From contig NZ_MEFG01000028.1 of assembly GCF_001724715.1 (NCBI RefSeq), forward strand, positions 1 through 45,733: a stretch of 45,733 bases of DNA, given 5' to 3'. How positions within the stretch are numbered: the first letter of the stretch is position 1; each line of letters opens with the position of its first letter. Shown here piece by piece: positions 25,296 through 33,747 of this stretch. The translations under genes were made by a program, and so were the position numbers. Source of the DNA: Sphingomonas sp. SCN 67-18. Its GTDB lineage: Bacteria; Pseudomonadota; Alphaproteobacteria; Sphingomonadales; Sphingomonadaceae. Under the pieces are notes generated by a model. The model was given only the letters and a program-made list of their open reading frames with translations, was not told the DNA's origin and made no database searches.

Positions 25296-25553
25296 ATGCT
25301 TACATTCATTCTGTATCTCGTCATCGGCGGCATTCTCGGCTGGTTGGCCAGCATCGTCATGCGCACGGACGCGCAACAAGGCATCTTCCTCAACATCATC
25401 GTCGGCATCGTCGGCGCGTTTCTGGCCGGGCTGGTCATCTCCGGCGGGTCGATCGGCCAGGGCATCGATGCGCGCTCGCTGATCGCCTCCTTTGTCGGCG
25501 CGGTCGTCCTGCTGGGCATCGTCAACCTGATTCGCCGGGGCAGCGTGCGCTGA
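25296..25553 (+). CDS. GlsB/YeaQ/YmgE-family stress membrane protein (copy 1)
   Basis: An 85-residue inner membrane protein with three hydrophobic helices: MLTFILYLVIGGILGWLASI, IFLNIIVGIVGAFLAGLVIS and LIASFVGAVVLLGIVNLI. The family (PF04226 type, transglycosylase-associated) is induced by stress in many bacteria; its biochemical role is unknown. AGGAGGG at 25283-25289 precedes the ATG by six bases. A perfect intrinsic terminator follows, so it is probably a single-gene unit. The EcfG-like promoter upstream suggests control by the general stress response. Confidence 0.93.
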   Translation: MLTFILYLVIGGILGWLASIVMRTDAQQGIFLNIIVGIVGAFLAGLVISGGSIGQGIDARSLIASFVGAVVLLGIVNLIRRGSVR

Positions 25554-25575
25554 GGCGCCCGTTGAGCGCATGAAC

Positions 25576-25609
25576 GGGGAGCCGCAATCCGGTTGCGGCT
25601 CCCCTTTTT
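25576..25609 (+). terminator. Intrinsic terminator after glsB-like copy 1
   Basis: GGGGAGCCGCAA (25576-25587) and TTGCGGCTCCCC (25593-25604) form a perfect 12-pair stem with a 5-base loop, followed at once by TTTTT (25605-25609). The clearest intrinsic terminator on the plus strand; it ends just before the stop codon of the convergent SIMPL gene. Confidence 0.92.
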
Positions 25610-25610
25610 G

Positions 25611-26336
25611 TCACTGCAGTTCGAAACGCACCGACAGGGTGACGCCGACGGACTGTTCGCCCGCGGCGATCTTGCTCTCGGCCACCGCGTCCGCCGCCTG
25701 CATCCGCATCACCGGCATCGGCATGGGCCGGCCCATTTCCTGCTGCTCGCTGATCGAGATGATCCGCTTCACCTTCAGTCCCGCCGCCTGGGCATAAAGC
25801 TCGGCGCGCGCGCGGGCCGTCTTCATCGCGTCGAGTCGCGCCTCGTCCAGCGCCGCCGCCGGCTTGTCTATGGACAAGTTCGGCCCGTCGATCTGGTTGG
25901 CGCCCTGCGCCACCAGCGTGTCGAGAATCGCGCCGGCCTTGTCGATGTCGCGGAAGCGCACCGACACGGTGTTGCTCGCCTGATAGCCGGTGATGACCGG
26001 CGCCTTGCCGTCCTGATAGCGATATTGCGGATTGAGCGCGATGCTGGCCGTCTGGATATCGCGCTCGGCGATGCCGGCCTGCTTCAGCGCGGCGATCACG
26101 CGCGTCATCCGCTGGGCATTGTCCCGCATCGCCCCGGCCGCATCGGCCGCCTGCGAGACGACGCCGGCGCTGATCGTAGCGATGTCGGGCACGCGCGTGG
26201 TCTTGCCCTCCGCCACGATGTCCAGTTGCGTGCCGGCAATCGCCTGCACGGGGATCGCCATGGTCTGCGCGCCCGCGGCGACCGGCATCATGGTCGCGAC
26301 AGCGGCAAGCCCGGCCAATGCGGAATGCATCGTCAT
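25611..26336 (-). CDS. Exported SIMPL (DUF541) protein
   Basis: Periplasmic or outer-surface protein of 241 residues of the SIMPL/DUF541 family. A signal peptide runs to about residue 23 (MTMHSALAGLAAVATMMPVA, cut near AGA-Q). The family core is seen in LDIVAEGKTTRVPDIATIS, AGVVSQAADAAGAMRDNA, DIQTASIALNPQYRY, and the conserved ALDEARLDAMKTARARAELYA. Function is unsettled; members form large ring or cage oligomers in other bacteria. The ATG at 26336 has GGGAG eight bases upstream on the minus strand. A longer frame upstream overlaps the neighbouring glsB-like gene and is rejected. Confidence 0.9.
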   Translation of the reverse strand: MTMHSALAGLAAVATMMPVAAGAQTMAIPVQAIAGTQLDIVAEGKTTRVPDIATISAGVVSQAADAAGAMRDNAQRMTRVIAALKQAGIAERDIQTASIALNPQYRYQDGKAPVITGYQASNTVSVRFRDIDKAGAILDTLVAQGANQIDGPNLSIDKPAAALDEARLDAMKTARARAELYAQAAGLKVKRIISISEQQEMGRPMPMPVMRMQAADAVAESKIAAGEQSVGVTLSVRFELQ

Positions 26337-26434
26337 AAGAATAACTCCCGTTCGACCTGTCGGATTGAAGGTCCTGCGCGTCCCTTGAGCGTAACGGCGC
26401 TGCACGCAGTCTGAACGGTTTCGTCGGCGTTCGT

Positions 26435-26680
26435 TCAGCCTGTGCGCGACCGCATCACCTCCCGGTAGACGATCAGCAGCACGATCGCCCCGACGATGGA
26501 GGCGATATGCGCCCCCAGCAAAAGCCCCATGGCATGGCCGCCAAAGCCGCCGAGCAGCGCGCCGGCGATGCCCAGCAATATGGTGGCGACATAGCCGCCC
26601 GGGTCGCGCCCCGGGATCAGCGGCTTGCCGGCCACGCCGACGAGCAGCCCGACGAATATCCAGACGAAGATGTTGCCCAT
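26435..26680 (-). CDS. GlsB/YeaQ/YmgE-family stress membrane protein (copy 2)
   Basis: An 81-residue relative of copy 1 on the opposite strand, with three hydrophobic segments: IFVWIFVGLLVGVAGKPLIP, VATILLGIAGALLGGFGGHA and HIASIVGAIVLLIVYREVM. The G-K-P-L-I-P-G-R-D-P-G-G motif after the first helix separates it from copy 1, so the copies belong to two subgroups rather than a recent duplication. The ATG at 26680 has GGGAA seven bases upstream; longer starts up to 26749 are rejected. It is upstream of, and may be co-transcribed with, the SIMPL gene 98 bases away. Confidence 0.9.
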   Translation of the reverse strand: MGNIFVWIFVGLLVGVAGKPLIPGRDPGGYVATILLGIAGALLGGFGGHAMGLLLGAHIASIVGAIVLLIVYREVMRSRTG

Positions 26681-26819
26681 GGCACGTTCCCGTCGCCGGT
26701 TCCCCGGCGGTCCTGTTGCATGTTGTCCACTCATGGCCGGGAAAAGCAAGCGCGAAGCGGCGGCACGCCTTGCGGAGACGCCCCGGGGCGATCACAGCGC
26801 CGCCCCTGAATCTGCTGGC

Positions 26820-26848
26820 TTGAGGCCGGTGACTTATTGATGTAATAC
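26820..26848 (+). promoter_or_regulatory. Candidate sigma70-type promoter of the RND operon
   Basis: TTGAGG (26820-26825), 17 bases, TAATAC (26843-26848). Transcription would begin near 26855, about 35 bases before the adaptor ATG. No palindrome that would mark a TetR or MarR operator is seen around it. Confidence 0.45.
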
Positions 26849-26889
26849 AGCACTAACAATCGACAATGCCGGGCGGAAAGTTGACCCAT

Positions 26890-28065
26890 ATGAACTACGA
26901 GTCCAGTTTTTCCCACGACGAGGCGGGGGCCGTCGCGCTCGACGAGACGCAGCGCAACCGCCGCCGGCGGAACATCATCATCGGGGCGGTTGTGGCCGTG
27001 ATCGTGCTGGCGGCGGCCTATGCGCTGTTCGGGCGCGGCGGCGGCGCGGCGGAAGCCGGAAAGGCGGACCAGCAGCGGCCGCACGTCACCGTCATCGTCC
27101 CCACCCGGCAGCCGGTCGATCGCGTCCTTTCCGCCACCGGATCGCTGGCGGCGCGGCGCGAAATGCCGGTCGGCGTCGTCGGTGAGGGCGGCATGGTCAC
27201 GCGCGTGCTGGTGGAACCGGGCCAGTGGGTCGGCGCGGGCCAGGTGCTCGCCACCATCGAGCGGTCCGTGCAGGCCGAGCAGAATAATTCGCTGTCCGCG
27301 CAGATCAACGTCGCGCGGGCGGACGCCCGCATCGCCCAGGCGGAGCTGGATCGGTCCATGCAGCTCGTCGCGCGCGGCTTCATCTCCAAGGCCGATGTCG
27401 ATCGCAAGACGGCGACGCGCGATGCCGCCGCCGCCCGCGTCCGCGTCGCCGAGGCCCAGCTGGGCGAATCGCGGGCGCGGACCGGCCGGCTGGATATCCG
27501 CGCCCCGGCGGCCGGGCTGGTGCTGACGCGGGCCGTCGAGCCGGGCCAGGTGGTCGGCGCGGGCAGCGGCGTGCTGTTCCGCATGGCCAAGGGCGGCGAG
27601 ATGGAACTGCGCGCCCAGCTGAACGAAATGGACCTCGCCACGCTGAGGGCCGGCGTTGCCGCCCAGGTGACGCCCGTGGGTTCGGACCGCAGCTTCGACG
27701 GGCAGGTCTGGCAGGTGTCTCCGGTGATCGACCCGGACAGCCGCCAGGGCGTCGCCCGCATCGCGCTCAGCTATGATCCCGCGCTCCGCCCGGGCGGTTT
27801 CGCCACCGCGCGGATCGTCGCCGGGTCGGTCGATGCGCCGCTGCTGCCGGAATCCTCCATCCAGAGCGACCAGAAGGGCAGCTTCCTCTACGTGGTGGAC
27901 AAGAACGACACCATCGTCCGCCGCGACGTGAAGGTGGGCAATGTCAGCGATGGCGGCATCACCATCCTGTCCGGCCTGTCGAACGGGGAAAGGGTCGTGC
28001 TCAGCGCCGGCGCCTTCCTCAACCCCGGCGACAAGGTCGTCCCCGAACGCCGCGCCACGCGCTAG
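26890..28065 (+). CDS. RND efflux pump periplasmic adaptor (membrane fusion protein)
   Basis: Links the inner-membrane RND pump to an outer-membrane channel. The 391-residue protein starts with a cytosolic segment ending in an arginine cluster (QRNRRRRN), an anchor helix at about 29-47, then the lipoyl/barrel-sandwich halves (EGGMVTRVLVEPGQWVGAGQ; IRAPAAGLVLTRAVEPGQVVG) on either side of an alpha-hairpin, and beta-barrel and membrane-proximal domains to the end. It is anchored by a helix, not by a lipid. The ATG at 26890 is chosen because the one at 26866 lacks a ribosome site, while GGCGGAAAG lies ahead of 26890. The pump gene begins 12 bases after the stop. No outer-membrane channel gene follows. 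Confidence 0.93.
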   Translation: MNYESSFSHDEAGAVALDETQRNRRRRNIIIGAVVAVIVLAAAYALFGRGGGAAEAGKADQQRPHVTVIVPTRQPVDRVLSATGSLAARREMPVGVVGEGGMVTRVLVEPGQWVGAGQVLATIERSVQAEQNNSLSAQINVARADARIAQAELDRSMQLVARGFISKADVDRKTATRDAAAARVRVAEAQLGESRARTGRLDIRAPAAGLVLTRAVEPGQVVGAGSGVLFRMAKGGEMELRAQLNEMDLATLRAGVAAQVTPVGSDRSFDGQVWQVSPVIDPDSRQGVARIALSYDPALRPGGFATARIVAGSVDAPLLPESSIQSDQKGSFLYVVDKNDTIVRRDVKVGNVSDGGITILSGLSNGERVVLSAGAFLNPGDKVVPERRATR

Positions 28066-28077
28066 GACACCGCCCCC

Positions 28078-31000
28078 ATGAACTTCCGCAACATATCCGC
28101 CTGGTCGATCCGCAACCCGGTGCCGCCGCTGGTCATCTTCGCGGCGCTGTTCCTGGCGGGAATCGTGTCCTTCGCGCGCATGGACGTGCAGAATGATCCG
28201 GACATCGAGTTCCCCGGCGCCATCGTGCAGATCGTGCAGCCCGGCGCGGCCCCGACCGAGCTTGAAACGCAGGTCACCCAAAGGGTCGAGGCCGCGCTGC
28301 GCAGCCTGACCGGCATAGACGAGATCAACTCCACCGTGTCCGAAGGCTCGTCGCAGACCTTCGTCCAGTTTTCCATCGGCACCCCCATCGACCGCGCGGT
28401 CAACGACGTGCGCGAGGCGGTGGCGCAGATTCGCGGCCAGTTGCCGGAAGGCATTCTCGAACCGCAGATCAACCGGGTCGACGCCAGCGGCGGCGATCTC
28501 GCCTTCATTTCCGCCAACGCGACCGATCTGACGCTTGAGCAGTTGAGCTGGTATGTCGACAATACGGTGGCCAAGAAGCTGCTGGCCATCCCCGGCATGG
28601 CCACGGTCGAGCGGCTGGGCGGCGTCTCGCGCGAGATCAGCGTGGTGCTCGACCCCGCCCGCATGCAGGCGCTGGGCATCACGGCCGCGCAGGTCAACGC
28701 GCAGCTGCGCCAGGTCAATCTGAACGCGGCCGGCGGCCGTGCCGAAATCGCCGGGTCGGAACAGGCCGTGCGGATCATCGGCAATGCGCGCGACGCCTAT
28801 GAGCTGGGCCAGACCCAGATCGCGCTGGGCAATGGCCGCACCGCCTATCTCTCCGATTTCGCGACGGTGCGGGACGGCTTTGCCGAGCAACGCACGCTGA
28901 CCAAGATGGGCGGCCGCCAGGTGCTCAGCTTTTCCATCACCCGCGCCAAGGGCTTTTCGGACGTCACCGTCTATGACGAGGCGCACAAGGCGCTGGCGGA
29001 GCTGGAAAAGGAAAACCCCAAGGTCACCTTTACGGAACTGTTCACCCAGGTCGATTACGCCAAGGGCCAATATCACTCCGCCATCGACGCGATGTGGGAA
29101 GGCGCTCTGCTGGCGGTGCTGGTGGTGTTCATCTTCCTGCGCGACTGGCGGGCGACGGCAATCTCCGCGCTCGCCATCCCGCTCTCCGCCATCCCCGCCT
29201 TCTGGTTCATGGACCTGATGGGCTTCACCCTCAACTCGCTGAGCCTGCTGGGGTTGAGCCTGGTGGCCGGCGTGCTGGTCGACGACGCGATCGTGGAGAT
29301 CGAGAATATCGTGCGGCACATGCGGATGGGCAAATCCGCCTATCAGGCCGCCATCGACGCCGCCGACGAGATCGGCCTGGCGGTGCTCGCCACCACCATG
29401 TCCATCGTCGCTGTGTTCCTGCCGGTCGGCCTGATGCCCGGCATCACCGGCCAGTTCTTCAAGAATTTCGGGCTGACCGTGGTCGCCGCGGTGCTGATGA
29501 GCCTTGCCGTCGCGCGCATGATCACGCCGATGGTCGCGGCCTATTTCCTCAAGGCCCATGGCCAGGCCTCGCACGGCGAAGGCTGGCTGATGGACCGTTA
29601 TATGACGGTGCTGCGCTGGACGCTGAGGCACCGCTGGAAGATGGTCGGCGTCGGCGCGCTGTCGTTCGTTGCGACGATCTTCGCCTTCGCCACGCTGCCG
29701 CAGACCTTCCAGCCGTCGATCAACACGGATTTCAGCGCCGTCCGCATCGAGATGGTGCCGGGATCGACGCTGAAGCAGACCGAGGCCATCGCCGACCAGG
29801 TGGTTGCCATCATGCGCAAGCAGCCCGAGGTGCAGCATGTGTTCGAGCGCGTCGCGGTGGGCAACGGCACCGTCTACATGCGGCTGAACCCGGACAGGAA
29901 GCGCACCAGCATCGAATTCGAACGCGCCCTTGCGCCTGAACTGAGCAAGGTGGCGGACGCCCGCGTCTTCTTCCGCGCCCAGGGCGGCGGCGGCGGCTTC
30001 AGCGGCCGCGACATCTCCGTCACGCTGGGCGGCGACGATCCTGCCGCGCTCAACAAGGCAGCCATGGCGCTGGTCGATGAAATGGCGAAGCTGCCGGCCA
30101 TCCGCGCGCCGCGCATCAACGGCGATCTGCAACGGCCGGAAATCACCATCAAGCCCCGCCTAGACCTGGCGGCGGACCTGGGCGTGACCACCTCCGCGCT
30201 CAGCCAGACGATCCGCATCGCGACGCTGGGCGATATCGAGCAGAACAGCGCGAAGTTCTCGCTGTCCGATCGCCAGATCCCGATCCGCGTCGCGCTTGAC
30301 CCCGCAACCCGCCAGAACCTCTCCACCATCGAGAACCTGCCGGTGCCCACCGCGACCGGCGGCTCCGTGCCGCTGAAGACCGTGGCGGACATCAGCTTCG
30401 GCGCCGGGCCGACGCAGATCCAGCGGTCCAACCAGATCCGCCGGATCACCATCGGCGCCGATCTCGCGCCCGGAAAGGTCTCCGGAGACGCGATGAAGGC
30501 CATCGACGCCCTGCCCGCGATGAAGAATCTGCCGCAGGGGGTGAGCAAGCTCAACCTGGGCGATGTGAAATGGCAGCAGGAGCTGATCATGAACTTCGTC
30601 GTCGCCGTGCTTTCCGGCGTGCTGATGGTGTTCGCGGTGCTGGTGCTGCTCTATCGCCGCCTGCTGCCGCCGCTGGTCAACATGGGGTCGCTGCTGCTCG
30701 CGCCGCTGGGCGGGTTGATCGCGCTCCACCTGACGGGCAATGTGGTGTCCATCGCCGTCTATATCGGCCTGCTGATGCTGCTCGGCATCGTCGCCAAGAA
30801 CTCGATCCTGCTGATCGATTTCGCGCTTGAGGAGATCGACAAGGGTGTCGACGTGCTGACCGCGATCATCGACGCCGGGCACAAGCGCGCCCAGCCGATC
30901 GTGATGACCACGGTGGCGATGGTCGCCGGCATGGTGCCGACCGCCATCTCGCTGTCCGGCGACGGGGCGTGGCGCGCGCCGATGGGCATCACCGTGATCG

Positions 31001-31164
31001 GCGGGCTGATCCTGTCGACGGTGCTGACGCTGGTCATCGTCCCGGCGGGGTTCAGCCTGTCGGTCGGTTTCGAACGGCGGATCGGGCCGAAACTGTCGCG
31101 CTGGCTCACCAATGGCGGCGAGCGCGGGCATGATCCCGTTCCCGGTCCCCAACCGGCCGAGTGA
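28078..31164 (+). CDS. RND-family (HAE1-type) efflux permease
   Basis: Proton-driven inner-membrane pump of 1028 residues with the usual 12 helices and two large periplasmic loops. It begins [20 protein letters not shown]. The proton relay is intact: D402 and D403 ([14 protein letters not shown], helix 4) and K907 ([14 protein letters not shown], helix 10). The size and HAE1-like N-terminus suggest export of hydrophobic compounds, but substrates cannot be inferred. Loops contain a glycine run ([13 protein letters not shown]). It forms an operon with the adaptor. A very long antisense reading frame covers its complement but is a GC artefact. Confidence 0.95.
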   Translation: MNFRNISAWSIRNPVPPLVIFAALFLAGIVSFARMDVQNDPDIEFPGAIVQIVQPGAAPTELETQVTQRVEAALRSLTGIDEINSTVSEGSSQTFVQFSIGTPIDRAVNDVREAVAQIRGQLPEGILEPQINRVDASGGDLAFISANATDLTLEQLSWYVDNTVAKKLLAIPGMATVERLGGVSREISVVLDPARMQALGITAAQVNAQLRQVNLNAAGGRAEIAGSEQAVRIIGNARDAYELGQTQIALGNGRTAYLSDFATVRDGFAEQRTLTKMGGRQVLSFSITRAKGFSDVTVYDEAHKALAELEKENPKVTFTELFTQVDYAKGQYHSAIDAMWEGALLAVLVVFIFLRDWRATAISALAIPLSAIPAFWFMDLMGFTLNSLSLLGLSLVAGVLVDDAIVEIENIVRHMRMGKSAYQAAIDAADEIGLAVLATTMSIVAVFLPVGLMPGITGQFFKNFGLTVVAAVLMSLAVARMITPMVAAYFLKAHGQASHGEGWLMDRYMTVLRWTLRHRWKMVGVGALSFVATIFAFATLPQTFQPSINTDFSAVRIEMVPGSTLKQTEAIADQVVAIMRKQPEVQHVFERVAVGNGTVYMRLNPDRKRTSIEFERALAPELSKVADARVFFRAQGGGGGFSGRDISVTLGGDDPAALNKAAMALVDEMAKLPAIRAPRINGDLQRPEITIKPRLDLAADLGVTTSALSQTIRIATLGDIEQNSAKFSLSDRQIPIRVALDPATRQNLSTIENLPVPTATGGSVPLKTVADISFGAGPTQIQRSNQIRRITIGADLAPGKVSGDAMKAIDALPAMKNLPQGVSKLNLGDVKWQQELIMNFVVAVLSGVLMVFAVLVLLYRRLLPPLVNMGSLLLAPLGGLIALHLTGNVVSIAVYIGLLMLLGIVAKNSILLIDFALEEIDKGVDVLTAIIDAGHKRAQPIVMTTVAMVAGMVPTAISLSGDGAWRAPMGITVIGGLILSTVLTLVIVPAGFSLSVGFERRIGPKLSRWLTNGGERGHDPVPGPQPAE

Positions 31165-31194
31165 ACCATTTCGCGCCCGGATCATTCTGACCGG

Positions 31195-32463
31195 ATGAGG
31201 TTCTTTGCCCGCACCGGGCTCGATCGCCTGAATCCCGCCCAGGGCGGCGTCACCGGCATGCGCGTGGTGGCGACGGGGCTGCTCGTGCTGATGGCCGCCG
31301 TCTATCTGGTCGCCAAGGGCCAGCAGCACATCCACCCCGCCTGGGGCTTCGTGCGCGCCTTTGCAGAGGCGGCCATGGTCGGCGGGCTGGCGGACTGGTT
31401 CGCGGTCACCGCGCTGTTCCGCCACCCGCTGGGCGTGCCCATCCCCCACACCGCGATCATCCCGCGCAACAAGGACCGGATCGGCGACACGCTGGCCCTG
31501 TTCCTGCGCGACAATTTCCTGATCCCCTCCGTCGTCGCGCGGCGGATGCGGCGGGTGGACGTGGCCGCCGCCGCCGGCCGCTTCCTCGCCAGCCCGCCGC
31601 AGGGGCGCGGGCGGCTGCGCGACGGCGCGGCGCGGCTGGTGGCCGATGTGATGGAGGCGCTGGACCAGGAACGGCTGGGCGGCATGGTGAAATCAGCCAT
31701 CACCCAGCGCATCGAGGCGCTGGATATCGCCCCGCTGCTGGGCCAGGCGCTGGCCGCCGCCATCCGCGAGGACCGGCACCTGCCGCTGCTCGACGGCATC
31801 GTCCGCTGGGCCGGCCGCACGCTGGAGGCCAATGAACATCTGATCCGCGAGATGGTCCACGACCGGGCCGGGTCGATCATGCGCTGGACCGGGCTGGACG
31901 AAAAACTGGCCAATGCGATCATCGACGGCCTGTTGAAGATGCTGGACGAGATGAGCGAAGACCCCGGCCACCCGCTGCGCGCCAAGGCGGAGGAAGGGCT
32001 GGCCCGGCTGGCCGAGGACCTGCAGACCGACCCTGCGATGCAGGAGCGCGTCGCCCGGCTGAAATCGGAAATCCTCGAAAACCCCGCCATGCGGCGCTGG
32101 ATCGACGGGCTGTGGGAACAGGCCCGCGCCGGGCTGCTGAAGGCCGCGCGCAACCCGGATTCGGCCATGGCGGGCAAGTTCGGCGAGGCGCTGTCGCAGC
32201 TGGGCACGACTCTGCAGGGCGACGCGCGGCTGCGCACCACCATCAACCGCTTCGCCCGCCGCGCCGCCGTGGGCGCGACCGCCAGCTATGGCGACGGGCT
32301 GGTCCGGCTGGTCAGCGACACCGTCCGCGGCTGGGATGCCGCCACCGTGACCGACAGGCTGGAAAATGCGGTGGGCCGCGACCTGCAATATATCCGCGTC
32401 AACGGCACGGTGGTGGGCGGGCTGGTCGGCCTGACCCTGCACGCCCTCGATATCTGGATCTGA
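31195..32463 (+). CDS. DUF445 membrane-associated protein
   Basis: A 422-residue DUF445 protein. One hydrophobic helix lies near the N-terminus (about 22-40, [20 protein letters not shown]), followed by the conserved block [49 protein letters not shown]. The rest is helical and amphipathic with several Arg/Leu-rich repeats, ending in a second hydrophobic stretch ([16 protein letters not shown]). The role of the family is unknown. It begins 30 bases after the pump gene and may be co-transcribed with it; no ribosome site is clear at the ATG (GACCGG precedes it). Confidence 0.9.
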   Translation: [422 protein letters not shown]

Positions 32464-32469
32464 CGGTCG

Positions 32470-32898
32470 CTACGCCCCGGCAAAGGGGTCGTAGCTGGTG
32501 AAGTTCCAGACATTCCCCTCGCTGTCCCGCACGTCGTAGGAGCGCCCCGGATAGCCTTCATTGGCATAAGGCCCCTTGACGATGTCCGCGCCCGCCGCCG
32601 ACGCCCGTGCGGCATGGGCGTCGGGATCGGCCACGATAGCGCACACGCACATGGTGATGCCGTCCGCCTCGGCGGGGGTTTTCCAGCGGTAGAGCGCCTT
32701 CGCCTCATCGTCGCGGTCGCTGCCCAGGATGATCATGTTGCCGTCCAGCGTCAGCTGCGCGTGATGGATGATCGATGGATCGCCATCGGCCGCATAGACG
32801 GCGTGGCGCGCGAAGCCGAAGGCGGCGCAGAGAAATTCGATGGCCGCCGGCGCGTCCGCATAGCGCAGGCAGGGTATCAGGGCGGGCCGGGTCGACAT
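32470..32898 (-). CDS. VOC-superfamily protein (glyoxalase/bleomycin-resistance/PhnB-like)
   Basis: A 142-residue protein with the beta-alpha-beta-beta-beta repeats of the vicinal oxygen chelate fold: PALIPCLRYADAPAAIEFLC in the first half, and VCAIVADPDAHAARASAAGA followed by SYDVRDSEGNVWNFTSY in the second. Possible metal ligands are H49 or H50 in IIHHAQLTL and the Asp or Glu in RDSEGNVWNF. The substrate is unknown; many PhnB-like members are uncharacterised. The ATG at 32898 has GGAGAG six bases ahead of it on the minus strand. It is divergent from hisN and convergent with DUF445. Confidence 0.88.
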   Translation of the reverse strand: MSTRPALIPCLRYADAPAAIEFLCAAFGFARHAVYAADGDPSIIHHAQLTLDGNMIILGSDRDDEAKALYRWKTPAEADGITMCVCAIVADPDAHAARASAAGADIVKGPYANEGYPGRSYDVRDSEGNVWNFTSYDPFAGA

Positions 32899-32953
32899 GG
32901 CGTCTCTCCATTGCGGTATTGCGCCATCATGCCACAGGCCGCACAGAGCCGCC

Positions 32954-33733
32954 ATGATGACCAAGGACGATATTGCCCTGGCCGAACGCCTTGCCGATGC
33001 GGCGGGCGACGCCATCCGCCCGTTTTTCCGCGCCGCTTTCTCCATCGAGACAAAGTCCGACGATTCGCCCGTCACCCAGGCGGATCAGGCCGCGGAGGCC
33101 GCGATGCGCCGCATCATCGAGGCGGAACGGCCGGATGACGGCATCATCGGCGAGGAATATGGCGAAAAGCCGGGGTCGAGCGGCCGCATCTGGGTGCTGG
33201 ACCCGATCGACGGCACCCGCAGCTTCATCGTCGGACGGCCGATCTTCGGCACGCTGATCGCGCTGCTGGCGGAAGGCTGGCCGGTGCTGGGCGTAATCGA
33301 CCAGCCGATCGGGCGAGATCGCTGGGTGGGCGCCGCCGGGCGGGCCACCACGCTCAACGGGCTGCCGGCAAAGGCGCGCCCCTGCCCCGCGCTGGACAAG
33401 GCGCTGCTCGCCACCACCAGCCCGCACCTGTTCACCGATCATGAGGCGGAGCATTTCATGGCGCTGGTCGGCGCGACCGGACAGGGGCCGACCTATGGCG
33501 GCGATTGCTATAATTACGGCCTGCTGGCGTCCGGCCATATCGATATCGTCGTCGAATCCGGGCTGAAGCTGTACGATTTCGCCGCACTGGTGCCGGTGGT
33601 GGAAGGCGCGGGCGGCCGGATGTGCGACTGGGCGGGGGAACCGCTCCACGCCGGCAGCAAGGGGGATGTGATCGCGGCGGGCGATCCGGCCCGGATCGAC
33701 GATATCGTCGAGGCGCTTTCCTGCGCGCATTAA
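32954..33733 (+). CDS. hisN: Histidinol-phosphatase, inositol-monophosphatase family
   Basis: Mg-dependent phosphatase of 259 residues. Metal-binding motifs: E67 in IIGEEYGEKPG, D83-P-I-D86-G-T in VLDPIDGTRSFI, and the late KLYDFAALVPVVEGAGG. This sequence type is annotated HisN in alphaproteobacteria and supplies the step from histidinol phosphate to histidinol. Inositol or fructose 1,6-bisphosphate are alternative substrates for the wider family. Two adjacent ATG codons (32954 and 32957) are equally good starts; no strong ribosome site. The divergent VOC gene lies 55 bases away. hisZ and hisC also lie in the window but far apart. Confidence 0.88.
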   Translation: MMTKDDIALAERLADAAGDAIRPFFRAAFSIETKSDDSPVTQADQAAEAAMRRIIEAERPDDGIIGEEYGEKPGSSGRIWVLDPIDGTRSFIVGRPIFGTLIALLAEGWPVLGVIDQPIGRDRWVGAAGRATTLNGLPAKARPCPALDKALLATTSPHLFTDHEAEHFMALVGATGQGPTYGGDCYNYGLLASGHIDIVVESGLKLYDFAALVPVVEGAGGRMCDWAGEPLHAGSKGDVIAAGDPARIDDIVEALSCAH

Positions 33734-33747
33734 GGCGCGCGCGGCGA

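Noticed and set aside
26731-30132. A 1133-codon open frame on the minus strand opposite the RND operon
   Set aside because: It is an artefact of the GC-rich third positions of the plus-strand genes. The translation is rich in His, Arg, Asp, Gln and Gly with no domain, while the plus strand encodes clear RND proteins with conserved catalytic residues.
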